From Polyodon spathula (Eukaryota > Chordata > Actinopteri > Acipenseriformes > Polyodontidae), in NCBI RefSeq assembly GCF_017654505.1, contig NC_054570.1:2910544-2974543 (forward strand): 64,000 nt of DNA, read 5' to 3'. A program made the position numbers and the translations under genes. Below the pieces are notes generated by a model. It was not told the DNA's origin. It searched no databases and saw nothing but the letters and a program-made list of their open reading frames with translations. Shown here one piece after another: positions 12,985-24,896 of this stretch (within the stretch, counting starts at the first letter, position 1; every line of letters starts with the position of its first letter).

Positions 12985-13997
12985 CTGTACTGGAATTACA
13001 TTGCAATCACCAGACTACAATGCGGTAGAATAACGTTGTAACTGCAGCTCAAGTTCTCTGTACAGTATGATAATTACATTGCAACTGCACTTTAAGATCA
13101 CCAGACTACAATGCGGTAGAATAACGTTGTAACTGCAGCTCAAGTTCTCTGTGCAGTATGATAATTACATTGCAACTGCACTTTAAGATCACCAGACTAC
13201 AATGCGGTAGAATAACGTTGTAACTGCAGCTCAAGTTCTCCGTGCAGTATGATAATTACATTGCAACTGCACTTTAAGATCACCAGACTACAATGCGGTA
13301 GAATAACGTTGTAACTGCAGCTCAAGTTCTCTGTACAGTATGATAATTACATTGCAACTGCACTTTAAGATCACCGGACTACAATGCGGTAGAATAACGT
13401 TGTAACTGCAGCTCAAGTTCTCCGTGCAGTATGATAATTACATTGCAACTGCACTTTAAGATCACCAGACTACAATGCGGTAGAATAACGTTGTAACTGC
13501 AGCTCAAGTTCTCCGTGCAGTATGATAATTACATTGCAACTGCACTTTAAGATCACCAGACTACAATGCGGTAGAATAACGTTGTAAGTGCAGCTCAAGT
13601 TCTCCGTGCAGTATGATAATTACATTGCAACTGCACTTTAAGATCACCAGACTACAATGCGGTAGAATAACGTTGTAACTGCAGCTCAAGTTCTCCGTGC
13701 AGTATGATAATTACATTGCAACTGCACTTTAAGATCACCAGACTACAATGCGGTAGAATAACGTTGTAACTGCAGCTCAAGTTCTCCGTGCAGTATGATA
13801 ATTACATTGCAACTGCACTTTAAGATCACCAGACTACAATGCGGTAGAATAACGTTGTAACTGCAGCTCAAGTTCTCTGTACAGTATGATAATTACATTG
13901 CAACTGCACTTTAAGATCACCAGACTACAATGCGGTAGAATAACGTTGTAACTGCAGCTCAAGTTCTCTGTACAGTATGATAATTACATTGCAACTG
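12985..13997. repeat. 91-bp minisatellite, about 11 copies, between MSH5 and CLIC1
   Basis: Near-identical 91-bp units contain caccagactacaatgcggta, gaataacgttgtaactgcag and ctcaagttctc. Successive copies differ at only a few positions (ctctgtaca versus ctccgtgca). The array lies in the head-to-head interval between MSH5 (-) and CLIC1 (+). Confidence 0.95.
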
Positions 13998-14116
13998 TGA
14001 CATAGTGGGTTCACAGTTGGTGATTGTAGCGTGTTGTACCGGACATTTGGCGTAATTCTCAGACAGAAAGGGAGGGATTGGACTGAAAAAGAAAAAGGAA
14101 ATCAATTCTACAGTTT

Positions 14117-14152
<36 letters not shown>

Positions 14153-14179
14153 ATACCATTCTGGATGCACGGTATACCC

Positions 14180-14497
14180 TTCTGGCTGCACGGTATTCAG
14201 TGTCTCCTGGGTCTCTTGCAGACCGAGGCTGTGAGGAAGGTGCTGGAGGAGTTGAAGCTGCATGTGGTTGAAGGTGCTGATGATGAGAACGCCACTCTGG
14301 ATGGCAGCGATGTGCTTTTCACAGGTAAGCTGCTGTCGTCTTTCTTCCCTCCCTCTCCCCTATCCTTTTTCTTCCCTCCCCTTCTCTCCCTACCTTCTCT
14401 CTTCTCTCCCCTCCCTACCACTCTCCTGCCTCTCCTCCTTTCCTCCCTCTTCTCTCGTTCCCCTTCACTGCCCCTTACCCCTCTCTCCTCCCCCTCC

Positions 14498-14560
<63 letters not shown>
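14180..14560 (+). pseudogene. Displaced copy of DDAH2 exon 2 with flanking intron
   Basis: The segment is almost base-identical to 30965-31345 (constant offset of 16785). It includes the acceptor, the full 103-nt exon 2 (copy at 14222-14324, encoding TEAVRKVLEEL through LDGSDVLFTG), the GTAAGC donor and about 200 nt of pyrimidine-rich intron ending in (CT)n. One visible difference in the unique part is ttcttccct versus ttctcccct just after the donor. No other DDAH2 exon is present nearby, so it cannot make the enzyme. It is bounded by a 35-nt poly(C) tract (14118-14152) and (CT)n, so it may be a recent duplication or an assembly artefact. Confidence 0.9.
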
Positions 14561-14562
<2 letters not shown>

Positions 14563-14900
14563 TGGGCGGGGCCTCCAGCAAATCTGTTGCTGGGCGCTGA
14601 AGGTCTTTTTGTCTGTCCAGGAAGGAAGGAAATAAACGAACTCAGCAAAGGGAACGATTCATAGCAGTCATACTTGTGCAAGAAACTAGAATCACACACA
14701 AACTCCTAAATTTAGACTTACTTTAACGCATAACGACATATTTTTGTTTGTTTTAGCAATAACGTGTTGCATTGCCATTTAGCAAGATAAACTCCCAAAA
14801 CAACGTGTTTATTTATTTTTATTTTTAAATAAGCAAATAAATATACAATATAAATTTTATTTTGACGATCGCGATACGGCAGTAGCCATACACAGCCGCC

Positions 14901-17900
14901 ATGGCAGACGAAGACCTACAAGTGGAACTTTTTGTAAAGGTAAGACATTTTAATATCACGCATTATCTGCTCATGTTACAAGCTTGTGACACATGTTTCC
15001 AGAATGTACGATGGCGTGCAGTTTATCATTCTAGTCGATTCTAAGAGGCTCGGACCTTGGACACTGACAAAAGTAAATGGCGTTACTGGTTTGGATAAAT
15101 TAATAATAATCTCATCCTTTTTAAAGTCTTGCGCAATAGACAAAACTTGGAGCATGTTTTAAGAATGAGGCTTTGTTCAGGAAGTGAACGTAACTTGACT
15201 TCTTTTCCCAGGGCTATGTATTTTGTTCTGTTTTTTTGGGGGGGATGTGCGCATTTGCGGCTGTGTTTTTCCCACCAGTCTACGCGTATAGGGCGTCAGC
15301 GGTCTATATATCCCCCCCCCCCCAGCGAGTAAATGAATGGGGACTTTGTTAAAGTTTCTCTTCCTCTTTCAAACAGCCTGCATGTATTTTCGAGGGGTAT
15401 GGTCTGCTAGCACAATGACTGGTGATCGTTTTCGCGGGTTTTATTTATCGAAGCGTTTATTTACTCAGGATTACACGTTTGGTGTGTTTTTGCACGGCCT
15501 TTCGGATCGTTTGTAGCTTGCGTGGGTCTTTGCAGTACTTAAAAGGAACTGCGCCCTCACCCTCAGGAGAGCGGGCGCTCCCTCCTGCCCAGGGTAGACT
15601 TGAGGCATGGAGACTGAGCTTGCTTGCTCCCTCCCTCATCCCTAAGTGAACGGGTGCTCCCTCCTGCCCAGAGCAGGCTTGAGGCATGGAGACTGAGCTT
15701 GCTTGCTCCCTCCCTCATCGCTAAGTGAACGGGTGCTCCCTCCTGCCCAGAGCAGGCTTGAGGCATGGAGACTGAGCTTGCTTGCTCCCTCCCTCATCGC
15801 TAAGTGAACGGGTGCTCCCTCCTGCCCAGGGTAGGCTTGAGGCATGGAGACTGAGCTTGCTTGCTCCCTCCCTCATCGCTAAGTGAACGGGTGCTCCCTC
15901 CTGCCCGGGGTAGGCTTGAGGCATGGAGACTGAGCTTGCTTGCTCCCTCCCTCATCTCTAAGTGAACGGGTGCTCCCTCCTGCCCGGGGTAGGCTTGAGG
16001 CATGGAGACTGAGCTTGCTTGCTCCCTCCCTCATCGCTAAGTGAACGGGTGCTCCCTCCTGCCCAGGGTAGGCTTGAGGCATGGAGACTGAGCTTGCTTG
16101 CTCCCTCCCTCATCTCTAAGTGAACGGGTGCTCCCTCCTGCCCGGGGTAGGCTTGAGGCATGGAGACTGAGCTTGCTTGCTCCCTCCCTCATCGCTAAGT
16201 GAACGGGTGCTCCCTCCTGCCCAGGGTAGGCTTGAGGCATGGAGACTGAGCTTGCTTGCTCCCTCCCTAGTGAACGGGTGCTCCCTCCTGCCCAGGGCAG
16301 GCTTGAGGCATGGAGACTGAGCTTGCTTGCTCCCTCCCTCATCCCTAAGTGAACTACTACGAGTGTCTGATTGAAAGGGGCTTAGCGATGTGGTATTTTT
16401 AACGCTGTTTCAGCTTATGCGTTGTCCGTGTTGTTTTGGTTAAAACATAAAAATCAGAAACTCCCAAAATTTAATTCTCTCTTGGGATCTGTTTACTTTC
16501 TGCCAGATTTGATCCTTCTTCGGTATCCATGGCAACTCTGTTTCTAGCTGTGCTGTGAATGGAACAGTGCTTGGAGCTGCATTTACCTTGGGCTGGGCTT
16601 CCTTGTACTGTTTGCAATGGGTGTAAGCTGAGAGGGGCAGTGTCCTGTAGAAACCATGTGTGCTGACAGTGTTTGCTTTTGGGGAACAGACTGACACGCT
16701 GTTGATAAAAAAAATAAAAAAAAAAATACATGGATTAACCCTTTCAAAGCCTGACTTAAAATACTATGCTGGAATTCTGAAGTTTTAGAATGCTCTGCTG
16801 GAATTCTGAGCCAGGTTATTTATTTTTGGATGGGGGAATTTTGAAAGAAAATGCACACACTTTTTTGTAAGAGTCACAAGTCTTTCAAATCTTATCTAAT
16901 TGCCATGAATCCATATATCACTTAAAAGCATAGAACTTGAAGAATTATTATTTTCAAACTGTTTACAAAATTCAGAGCGTGGTAAAACATAAATAAAAGG
17001 TACAAAATTGGCAGAAAAAGTTCTCAGATTTCCCCAGAACAGTTTATTCTCCCGCTATCCCATTTCAGTGTGTCCGGTCCCAAATTATGGTGCAACAGAT
17101 AAAGGACTGCCCCCACAGTAGCAATCTGTTGCTGTATGAAGACCCTTTTTTTCCAATTTTTGAATAATTCAGTGCATGCTGAGATTTCAGATTGTGATTT
17201 CCATTACATGAGAGTAGATGTTAAACTTGATGCTGATTTGAACTCTGCTCTCGCCAAGATAAGCACCAACTAAGAAGTAGCTTTGCAGTAAACGAATGTG
17301 ATCCATCTGCGTCTCCATCCATTTGCGTTTCCTTCCATCTGATGATGTAGATATCCTTCTGCCTGGTGTTGATGTTTGAAATGTAATGCTGGCTCCAGGA
17401 ATCAACTTATTTTGTCTCCCCAGCACATCAGCATGACAGATGAGGAAATAGTGTTCCGACAGTAAGACCATAAACGGAACGAGCTGTGACCTCTTGAGGT
17501 CAAATAAGTAAAAAACAAAATAAATGTATCAAATAGTAAATCAATACTTAAATTTTATATATGTATATATTATGCCTGCCTCCCTGATCACCTGCACTGG
17601 GGCTGCTCTCTCAGGCATGGTTATTTATAAAATGTTACAGCTAACTTTGAAATCTGCAACTGTTTAAGAGCTGAAAACAAGGCAAAAGTTCTAATTAAGC
17701 AAGTGATCAGTTCAGTTAAGGGTCTGGTTCAGTAATTGAGAGTTCGGTTGAAAACTAGCAGCCACAGGGGGTCCCCCAGGACCAGGTTTGGGAACCCCTG
17801 GGCTAGAACAAAGAAAGTGAGCAAAAACTATAGCCACAATTCATGCAAAACCAAGGGGCGGTTGTCGTGTTCATTTAGAAGAGTGCGACAGACAGACAGA

Positions 17901-19898
17901 CAGACAGACAGACAGAGGGACGGACTTTATTAGTGATTAAGTTCTGTAATTGGGGGGGGGGGGGGGGGAGTTGAAAGTTTACCCCTCAACTTTATTTGGT
18001 TTGATGCGCGCGTCTTTGGTCCTGGTCTCCTGACAATTTACTTTAATAGACGTAGGACAGAGGGTCAGAGACACTTCTTTACACAGAGAATAGAGGGGTT
18101 ACGGAAACCTAGCCAGGAACTGAATGACCAGGTTTCAGGAAAGGAGTTTCGGCGAGGAAGGAGAAATTCACAAAGAAACGCACACTGAGAAGAGGATATC
18201 CTCTTTCATGTCTTTACAACGTTCTTTGTTTAGAATATATTTTATGCAAAGTATGTTGGTGACATGGTGTGATGGTGATTTTGTAGCGCTGCGTTGACAG
18301 TGGCATGGTGATGTCATTAACAGGGTTTCCTCTTTTATGTGTCATGGAACGCAGAAGGAGAAATGTGTGCTCTGATTGGCTGAAAGATCCTCAGCAGTCT
18401 ATAATAGATGTTGCTGTTTTGATAATTAATAAAGGAAAGTCAAAACTGTCATTTGAAGTCTTTTTTTTTCTCTTTTTTTTTTAACTACTGTTTGTACACT
18501 TGTGTGTCACACTTACAATTATATAGAAAGAAAGGTGTCAGACCAATTGCAGGGCACCAAACCTTATAAACTCTCACAAGCCCTGCTGCACCCAGTCCAG
18601 AGTTTCAGAACTTCCCTTAATATAGTCTGTTGATGAAATGATCAGGAGCCGGGAGTTTGAGCATGTTATAATATCTCATAACTGCATGACTAACGCTTAT
18701 TAATAACCCTACAAACCCAGAGGTGTGATTAATTCATGCTGTGATGAGATGTGCAATTCAGAGCCCGGTTGTTCAAACTCCTGGCACCTGGTCATTCCAA
18801 TAATATACCTGATCGAGACGAGGCAGTTCTGAAACCCTGGACTGGGTGCTGGTGAAAGTGTGAATCCCTGTTGTTGTGAGTTTGTCTCTCTGTGGTTGGA
18901 GTCATTGTGCTGTGCTGTGCTCGGGTATACTGTGTGTTGTGCTGTGCTGAGCTGTGCTGTGTGTTGCGCTGTCCTGAGCTGTGCTGTGCTGGTTCTGATC
19001 TGTCTTGTGTTGCAGGCGGGGCTCGACGGGCAGAGCATTGGAAACTGTCCCTTCTCTCAGCGGCTCTTCATGGTGCTGTGGCTCAAGGGAGTCACTTTTA
19101 ACGTGACCACCGTGGACATGAGGAAGTGAGTCCAACACAGACTGCACACGTATACCTGTGTTTGTATTAATCTCCTCTCTCTCTCTCCCTCTCTTTCTCT
19201 GTCTCCCTCGCTCTGTGTGTGTGTTTATTGGCCCTCCTTCCCTCTCTGTGTGTGTCAAACCCCTGTGTGTTAATCCCACCTCGCTCTCCTCTCCTCCCTG
19301 CAGGAAGCCAGAGGTGTTGAAGGACCTGGCCCCTGGTGCTCAGCCCCCCTTCCTCCTGTACGGCACGGAGGTGAAGACTGACACCAACAAGATTGAGGAG
19401 TTCCTGGAGGAGAACCTGAGCCCTCCCAAGTGAGTCTGAACCACACACTGGAGGAGAATTGGACCACGCACGCACCAGCACGCACGCACCAACACGCACG
19501 CACGCACCAACACCAACAAGGTCAATGTGTTCCTCGAGGAGATGCTGGGTTCTCCCAGGCGAGTCCAAACACACAGAAGCACAACCAGAACCAAGAACCA
19601 CACACTGGAACCTGTACTGATCTTGTCTAGTTCTTTTATTGTCTAGTGGCAATGTGTGTTTGTGTTCTGTGATTGTGTGTCCATGAGTGTTGTAATCAGT
19701 GTGTTGTTGTGTTGTGTTGTGTAGTCACAGTGTAGTGTTACTGTTGTGTTTCTGTGCTCTCGCAGGTACCCCAAACTGGCAGCTAAGAACCCCGAGTCAA
19801 ACACAGCCGGTCTGGACGTCTTCTCCAAATTCTCAGCCTACATCAAGAACTCTAACCCTGCCATGAACGACAGTGAGTCCTCCCCTTGACCCCTCTCT

Positions 19899-19944
<46 letters not shown>

Positions 19945-21304
19945 GCCCAGGTGAAGCTGGATGGGTTCCTGAGCTCCCCTCTATCTCCTCTCCCCTCTTT
20001 CTCTCAGCTCTGGAGAAGGGGCTGCTCAAAGCCCTGGAGAAGCTGAATGCGTTCTTGAGCTCCCCTCTCCCCTCCTCTCTTTCTCTCTCTCTCTCTCTCT
20101 CAGCTCTGGAAAGGGGCTGCTCAAAGCCCTGGAGAAGCTGAATGCGTTCCTGAGCTCCCCTCTCCCCTCCTCTCTCTCTCTCAGCTCTGGAGAAGGGGCT
20201 GCTCAAAGCCCTGGAGAAGCTGAATGCGTTCTTGAGCTCCCCTCTCCCCTCCTCTCTCTTTCTCTCTCTCTCAGCTCTGGAGAAGGGGCTGCTCAAAGCC
20301 CTGGAGAAGCTGGATGGGTTCCTGAGCTCCCCTCTCCCCTCCTCTCTCTCTCTCTCTCTGTCTCAGCTCTGGAGAAGGGGCTGCTCAAAGCCCTGGAGAA
20401 GCTGAATGCATTCCTGAGCTCCCCTCTCCCCTCCTCTCTCTCTCTCAGCTCTGGAGAAGGGGCTGCTCAGAGCCCTGGAGAAGCTGAATGCGTTCCTGAG
20501 CACGCCGCTTCCTGAGGAGATTGATGAGAACAGCGCGGAGGACGAGAGCGTCTCCACTCGCCACTTCCTCGACGGAGATGAGCTCACGCTGGCCGACTGC
20601 AACCTGCTGCCCAAACTGCACATCGTCAAGGTGAGGGAGCGGGCAGGGGAGCTGCGTTCTAGTTTGTGATGAAGTGTCGCTGTAAAGGGATGGAACGAAG
20701 ACTCTTCAACAGTCTTCAGCTTCAACCATTCCAGGGTTTACTACAAGCTTGATTAGCCACAGTGTATAGGTTACCAGCTCAGGTTGGTCTTTTTAAATTC
20801 ATAGTAAAACCAGGAATGGATCAAAACTGCTGTGCAATGGGAGTCTTATTTCCATCTCTGCAGAGTCCCTGCCTGTCCTCTCTCTGTCTGTCCAGCTGTC
20901 TGTTTGCAATGGCGTGTTTGAGATGTTGTGTTCAAGATGGCGAAGGTGTCTGTCTCATTGTTTGTAGGATTGTATTGTAGATGGGGCTGAACTGTCAGTC
21001 TGGAGTAGTAGTATATAATAGATTGCAGGTGTATTATATTATTGATTGCAATGAAATGTATAACAGATTTCAGTGAAGTGTATTTTAATGAACTGTGTGT
21101 GTTGTATCATAGATTGCAATGAGGTGTCTGTGTCGCCCTCAGGTGGTGTGTCTGAAGTACCGCGGATTCGAGATCCCGCGCTCGCTCTCCTCGCTCTGGC
21201 GCTATCTGGACGCTGCCTATGCCAGAGAGGAGTTTTCTTCAACCTGCCCAGCTGACCAGGAGATTGAGCAGGCCTACACCTCCGTAGCACGAGCGCTGAA
21301 GTAA
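14901..21304 (+). CDS. CLIC1: CLIC1, chloride intracellular channel protein 1 (complete, 6 exons)
   Basis: CLIC1 is a GST-fold protein that exists as a soluble glutaredoxin-like form and can insert into membranes as an anion channel. Exons: 14901-14939, 19016-19125, 19304-19429, 19766-19872, 20449-20630, 21143-21304. They join in phase to 241 aa, the human length. The start [13 protein letters not shown] is in a strong context (gccgccATGG). Exon 2 carries the redox site [17 protein letters not shown], which also forms the putative transmembrane segment, and FNVTTVD. Exon 3 has [19 protein letters not shown], exon 4 [17 protein letters not shown], exon 5 the acidic loop and [16 protein letters not shown], and exon 6 AYAREEF and the terminal ALK. 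Intron 1 (about 4 kb) holds a 79-bp minisatellite. The introns beside exons 3 and 5 contain duplicated exon edges. No clear poly(A) signal was assigned. Confidence 0.97.
15575..16350. repeat. 79-bp minisatellite in CLIC1 intron 1, about 10 copies
   Basis: Copies of gaacgggtgctccctcctgc, ccagggtaggcttgaggcat and ggagactgagcttgcttgct repeat every 79 bp; a shortened unit occurs near 16270. Each copy gives the same open frame on the minus strand shifted by one repeat, with no evidence of coding use. Confidence 0.95.
16400..19015 (+). other. Remainder of CLIC1 intron 1, no gene seen
   Basis: Intronic sequence with a G tract near 17952, a GACA microsatellite near 17885, an AATAAA-containing stretch near 18430 and a TGTGCTG-rich stretch before exon 2. 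No exon or RNA gene is recognised. Confidence 0.6.
19508..19575 (+). pseudogene. Diverged tandem copy of the 3' half of CLIC1 exon 3
   Basis: The sequence acaccaacaaggtcaatgtg encodes [17 protein letters not shown], matching [17 protein letters not shown] at the end of CLIC1 exon 3 (19381-19429). The similarity continues past the donor (gcgagtccaaacacac versus gtgagtctgaaccacac). The copy's donor is GC instead of GT. It lies in intron 3 and appears to be a decayed junction duplication. Confidence 0.8.
19940..20448 (+). repeat. Five tandem copies of CLIC1 exon 5 acceptor and 5' edge
   Basis: Units of 80-96 bp contain ctctcag followed by ctctggagaaggggctgctc, aaagccctggagaagctg and gagctcccctctcccc. 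Decoy acceptors precede 20008, 20104, 20184, 20275 and 20367; the genuine exon begins at 20449 and is the only copy continuing into the conserved [14 protein letters not shown] coding stretch. A further partial copy lies near 19945. Each decoy has a polypyrimidine tract and AG. Confidence 0.93.
20715..20865. repeat. Foldback dispersed repeat (ccattcctggttttac family)
   Basis: Imperfect inverted arms (aaccattccagggtttacta and gtaaaaccaggaatggatca) enclose about 70 bp and are followed by caatgggagtcttatttcca. Related copies are at 29040-29165, 31885-32010 and 51318-51435. It looks like a non-autonomous element and lies in CLIC1 intron 5. Confidence 0.65.
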
Positions 21305-21599
21305 CGAGGCACAGAGACCGGGGCAGACACACGCATCACCCACACGCTTCTTTGTAGCGTTTATTTATTTCTCTCATAGTTCTCGTGAGGACTCTGTTGA
21401 CTCTCATGCAGGGTATGCCTGCTGTTCTAAACGCCACAGGAGCAAAGGGACAATGATTATTTATGCTCAAGATATCTAGGGTTTACATTATGCATACATT
21501 GTGGGGTGCTATAAATATACACACCCGTGCGCGCACACTCACACTGAGACACAAGTTTAAATCTTTGATTGCTATACTTTTACAGCGAGAGGATTGCTT

Positions 21600-21915
21600 G
21601 GATGAGGGCTGTCAAACTCAGCTCCTGGAGAGCTTCAGTGTCTTCTCGCTTTCGTTCCACCCCGAGCTGTCACTTACTTAATTGGTCTAATTATTGATTA
21701 ATTGGACACATTTGGCACTTCTCTGCAAGCCTCACAATGTTTCATAAGGCAGTGTGCCTTGAATCAAAGTGCATTTTTAAAACCGTCATCTGTATAAGAC
21801 CTTGAAACATATGCAATATGTAAAATTCAACAAATAATTAGATCAGTTATGTTAATTCAGAATTTAAGTGTGAATGAAGACCCTGCTGCCCTCAAGGACT
21901 GGAATTTGACAGCTC
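21600..21915. repeat. Degenerate foldback (MITE-like) element downstream of CLIC1
   Basis: The left end gggctgtcaaactcagctcc is complementary to the right end ggaatttgacagctctgc, and the arms remain recognisably complementary inward (aattggtctaattattga versus the complement of aataattagatcagtta). No coding sequence. Confidence 0.6.
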
Positions 21916-21919
21916 TGCT

Positions 21920-23651
21920 TAGATGCAGTGTGTGTGTGCGTGCGTGCGTGCGTGTGTATGATGACATTTCATATTGGCTGATGGACTTGTAATATAGCCT
22001 GCATTTATACACTGTGTAAAGAAAAATACATAAAGGGAACATATGAATTCTCAAAGGGACCAAGCAATTGTAATTGCTATGTAATTGATCAATTACACCC
22101 CTTTCACATTGAGTGAACATTCTCTATTTGCAGCCCCTTTTGATGACCCCCTTTTGCTTGAAAAAACCTCTTACAGCGTGCTTGCGTATTTCTCCCTGCG
22201 ATTGCTGCTTGGCAGAATGAACAGTACACATGTTAATGTGCGGAGCTGTGTTGTTTTCATTGCAGCATAGCTGTAATTGAACACCGTAGCATTGCAAGTG
22301 TAATTTCAGGAAACCTTTGTGAGTTTCAATAGTACAGGAGGGCTCTCTCCCTCTCCCTCATCTGATAAAAAAATATGTTTCAATGGAGCATGTTGATTTA
22401 AATTCCGTGTGCAGTCTGGTCAAGGCTAAGTGGCGCTGGCTCCTACTGTTGTACAGACGCGTTATCTACTTGTGTAACAAGCAGAATCTATCTAAAAGAA
22501 AGTGTGTTTAAACCTGCATGAAAGCCACACATTGCCTCACTCCCAGCTCTGCACCTTGTTTAAGTAGAGACACTCGGAGAAGTGTGATTTGCCCGGTCAT
22601 TCTGTCCTCCAGTTTGAGTGAATGCAGGACTCCGAAGTGAGATCCGCTTTTTTAAAAAGAATACAATCGCTGAGGTCCTCCGCATATATGGAAGGTGACA
22701 ATTGTTAACTCTTCATGTATGAAGGTAAAGCTGCCAGCTACAAGCCAAAGCAGCTCCTGGACTCAAAACACAACAGAGTTTATCAAAAGGCTGTTTTAAA
22801 CAGCGTTTCTGAGGAAGTGTAATAAGACAGATGGGAAACATCGTAAAAAAAATGATTAGAAGCTCCTTTAAAGACTTTAGAATGAGTGTTTTTTTTTTTT
22901 TTTGTTTAGCCAGATAAATAATATCGTGAATCGCCCCTTTAATTGTGATGACTAAAGTAATTCAGTTTGTTGTCAAGATGTTTGATTCTAGGAGTGAATC
23001 GGTTCATTGTTTTCTGTTCAGTATGTGGTATTTCCCCTTGCGTTTTTAGTTTTAAAGGCTGTTTTTCGCCAGTGCCTTTTGTAAAACAAACAAACAAACA
23101 AAAAAAAAAAACATCCCCAATAAAACTCTGTTTCAGAATGTGGTCAGTCTTTGCGTTTTCATCTTGTTTGCGTATCGATCATTTCGTCTTTTACAGTGGC
23201 TATCAGTGGAGAATGTCATTTCAGAGCTCAGGGGGAAGCGCACTAACCGTCTCGCTGTTGTTTATTGGCAGATGTCCAATTGAAAACCGTTATCATAACG
23301 AATATCTAACCTACATCTGCTGCGCCAGTGTACCCATTAGCCTTGTCCCTGCAAAACTTTGCCCACTAGTGACTTTATTGTGAAATGCCAAGTTGAACAC
23401 ATGTAATATTTCTTACATCCACTAGAGGGCAGCAGGGGGCGACGTTACCGGTCACACTAATGTAGGTTAGATCTGATTTTGAGAGCTCTCTTGAGCGCAT
23501 AGAGGTAAACTTTTTAAAAGGTTTACTGCAATGACGAACTACGATCTGTGATAAACAAAATGAACACACCAAAATAGTTCCCCCTTCCTCAACTTACCCA
23601 ACCAAGCAAGGTTAGCAACATTTAACACCAGAGGTATTTATTCTAAGAAAA

Positions 23652-23690
<39 letters not shown>

Positions 23691-23695
23691 AAACA

Positions 23696-23744
<49 letters not shown>

Positions 23745-23860
23745 CACATTATGTATTTTCAATTTAATGCTAGCATGTATTAGTTAGGTCATAGTCCTTT
23801 GGATACATTTGTGGTTATATTACATCTTGTGTATCTACATGTTATCAGAACTTGTGAATT
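21920..23860. other. Intergenic DNA between CLIC1 and the LY6-type gene
   Basis: Contains poly(A) near 23655-23690 and (TTA)n at 23697-23742. The longest open frames have no recognisable domains or splice support. I see no gene or RNA here. Confidence 0.5.
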
Positions 23861-23863
23861 TGG

Positions 23864-23869
23864 TTTATT
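23864..23869 (-). terminator. Candidate poly(A) signal of the LY6-type gene
   Basis: Plus-strand tttatt reads AATAAA on the minus strand, 34 nt beyond the LY6-type stop codon. The short 3' UTR this implies is plausible but not tested. Confidence 0.45.
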
Positions 23870-23902
23870 TACACATAGATTATGTGTAAAACCAAAAGCA
23901 AC

Positions 23903-24368
23903 TCAAAAGTAAATCATCACTGCTGTAAGTATCAGGCTGAGCAGTGTCAGGCAGGGTGCTTTGCTCTTCTGTCTCCACACGGGAGCACTGTTGCACAGGT
24001 CTGTATCACAGCAGGTGTTTGTGAAGGTGAAGTTGATTCCCATGGCAAACTTCTCTCCTGTCAGGCCACACAGACTGGGCAATATACAGCTCTTCTCATA
24101 GATCACTAGCTGTACTCCACCTGCTGGGGGCGATGGGAGGGAGAGTGTAGTAGCACGTACACACGAAGTAGCCCTGAGTCTTCTGCAGAGATACTATGTG
24201 TCACACAAGGTCTGCGGCAGACATCTAGATTTGAAGAGCCCTGTCTGAACTCGTCAAAGGAAGACAGACTTCTCAAATGATATAACACACGAGATATGTA
24301 AGTGTTTGCAAAAATCAAATGTATCTTGAAGCTACTGATTATTTTAGTTTTTTGGCACAATACAAGCC

Positions 24369-24429
<61 letters not shown>

Positions 24430-24847
24430 GTAGTAGTAGTAGTAGTAGTAGTATCATTTTCTTAATATTATTATAAATATTATTATGTGTATTAAAATAT
24501 AAGTTGCTATAGGAGGCATCTCTATATGACGTTAGATTGCTGGACTACAAACATTCAGCCATTTTGGCAAAGCAAGTCCATCAGTTGAACTGAAGCTAAC
24601 ACTCGCCATCTTGGTAGAGGAAATCATGTTATTAGACAGGTAGACAAATAGAGACACAAACCTGTCCTGCCGACAGCAGCGCTGGACAGACAGCGATTCC
24701 CAGAAGCACAGGTTCTGGGGTATTTGATACAGTCGATGGGCGAGATCGCTGGAAAAACGCAGGTGTAGCATTTCAAGCCCTCTCCTGCAGGGGGCGACAC
24801 AGAGAGAGAGAGAAACAAATTGGACAGATCACTTGCAGACCTTAAAC

Positions 24848-24896
<49 letters not shown>

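Noticed and set aside
12329..13997. Regular repeats resembling a CRISPR array
   Set aside because: The 49-bp and 91-bp units are contiguous without unique spacers, and the genome is eukaryotic.
15457..16342. Series of 67-101-codon minus-strand ORFs with near-identical sequence
   Set aside because: Each is one copy of the 79-bp CLIC1-intron minisatellite shifted by one unit; the frame is open by chance and repeated.
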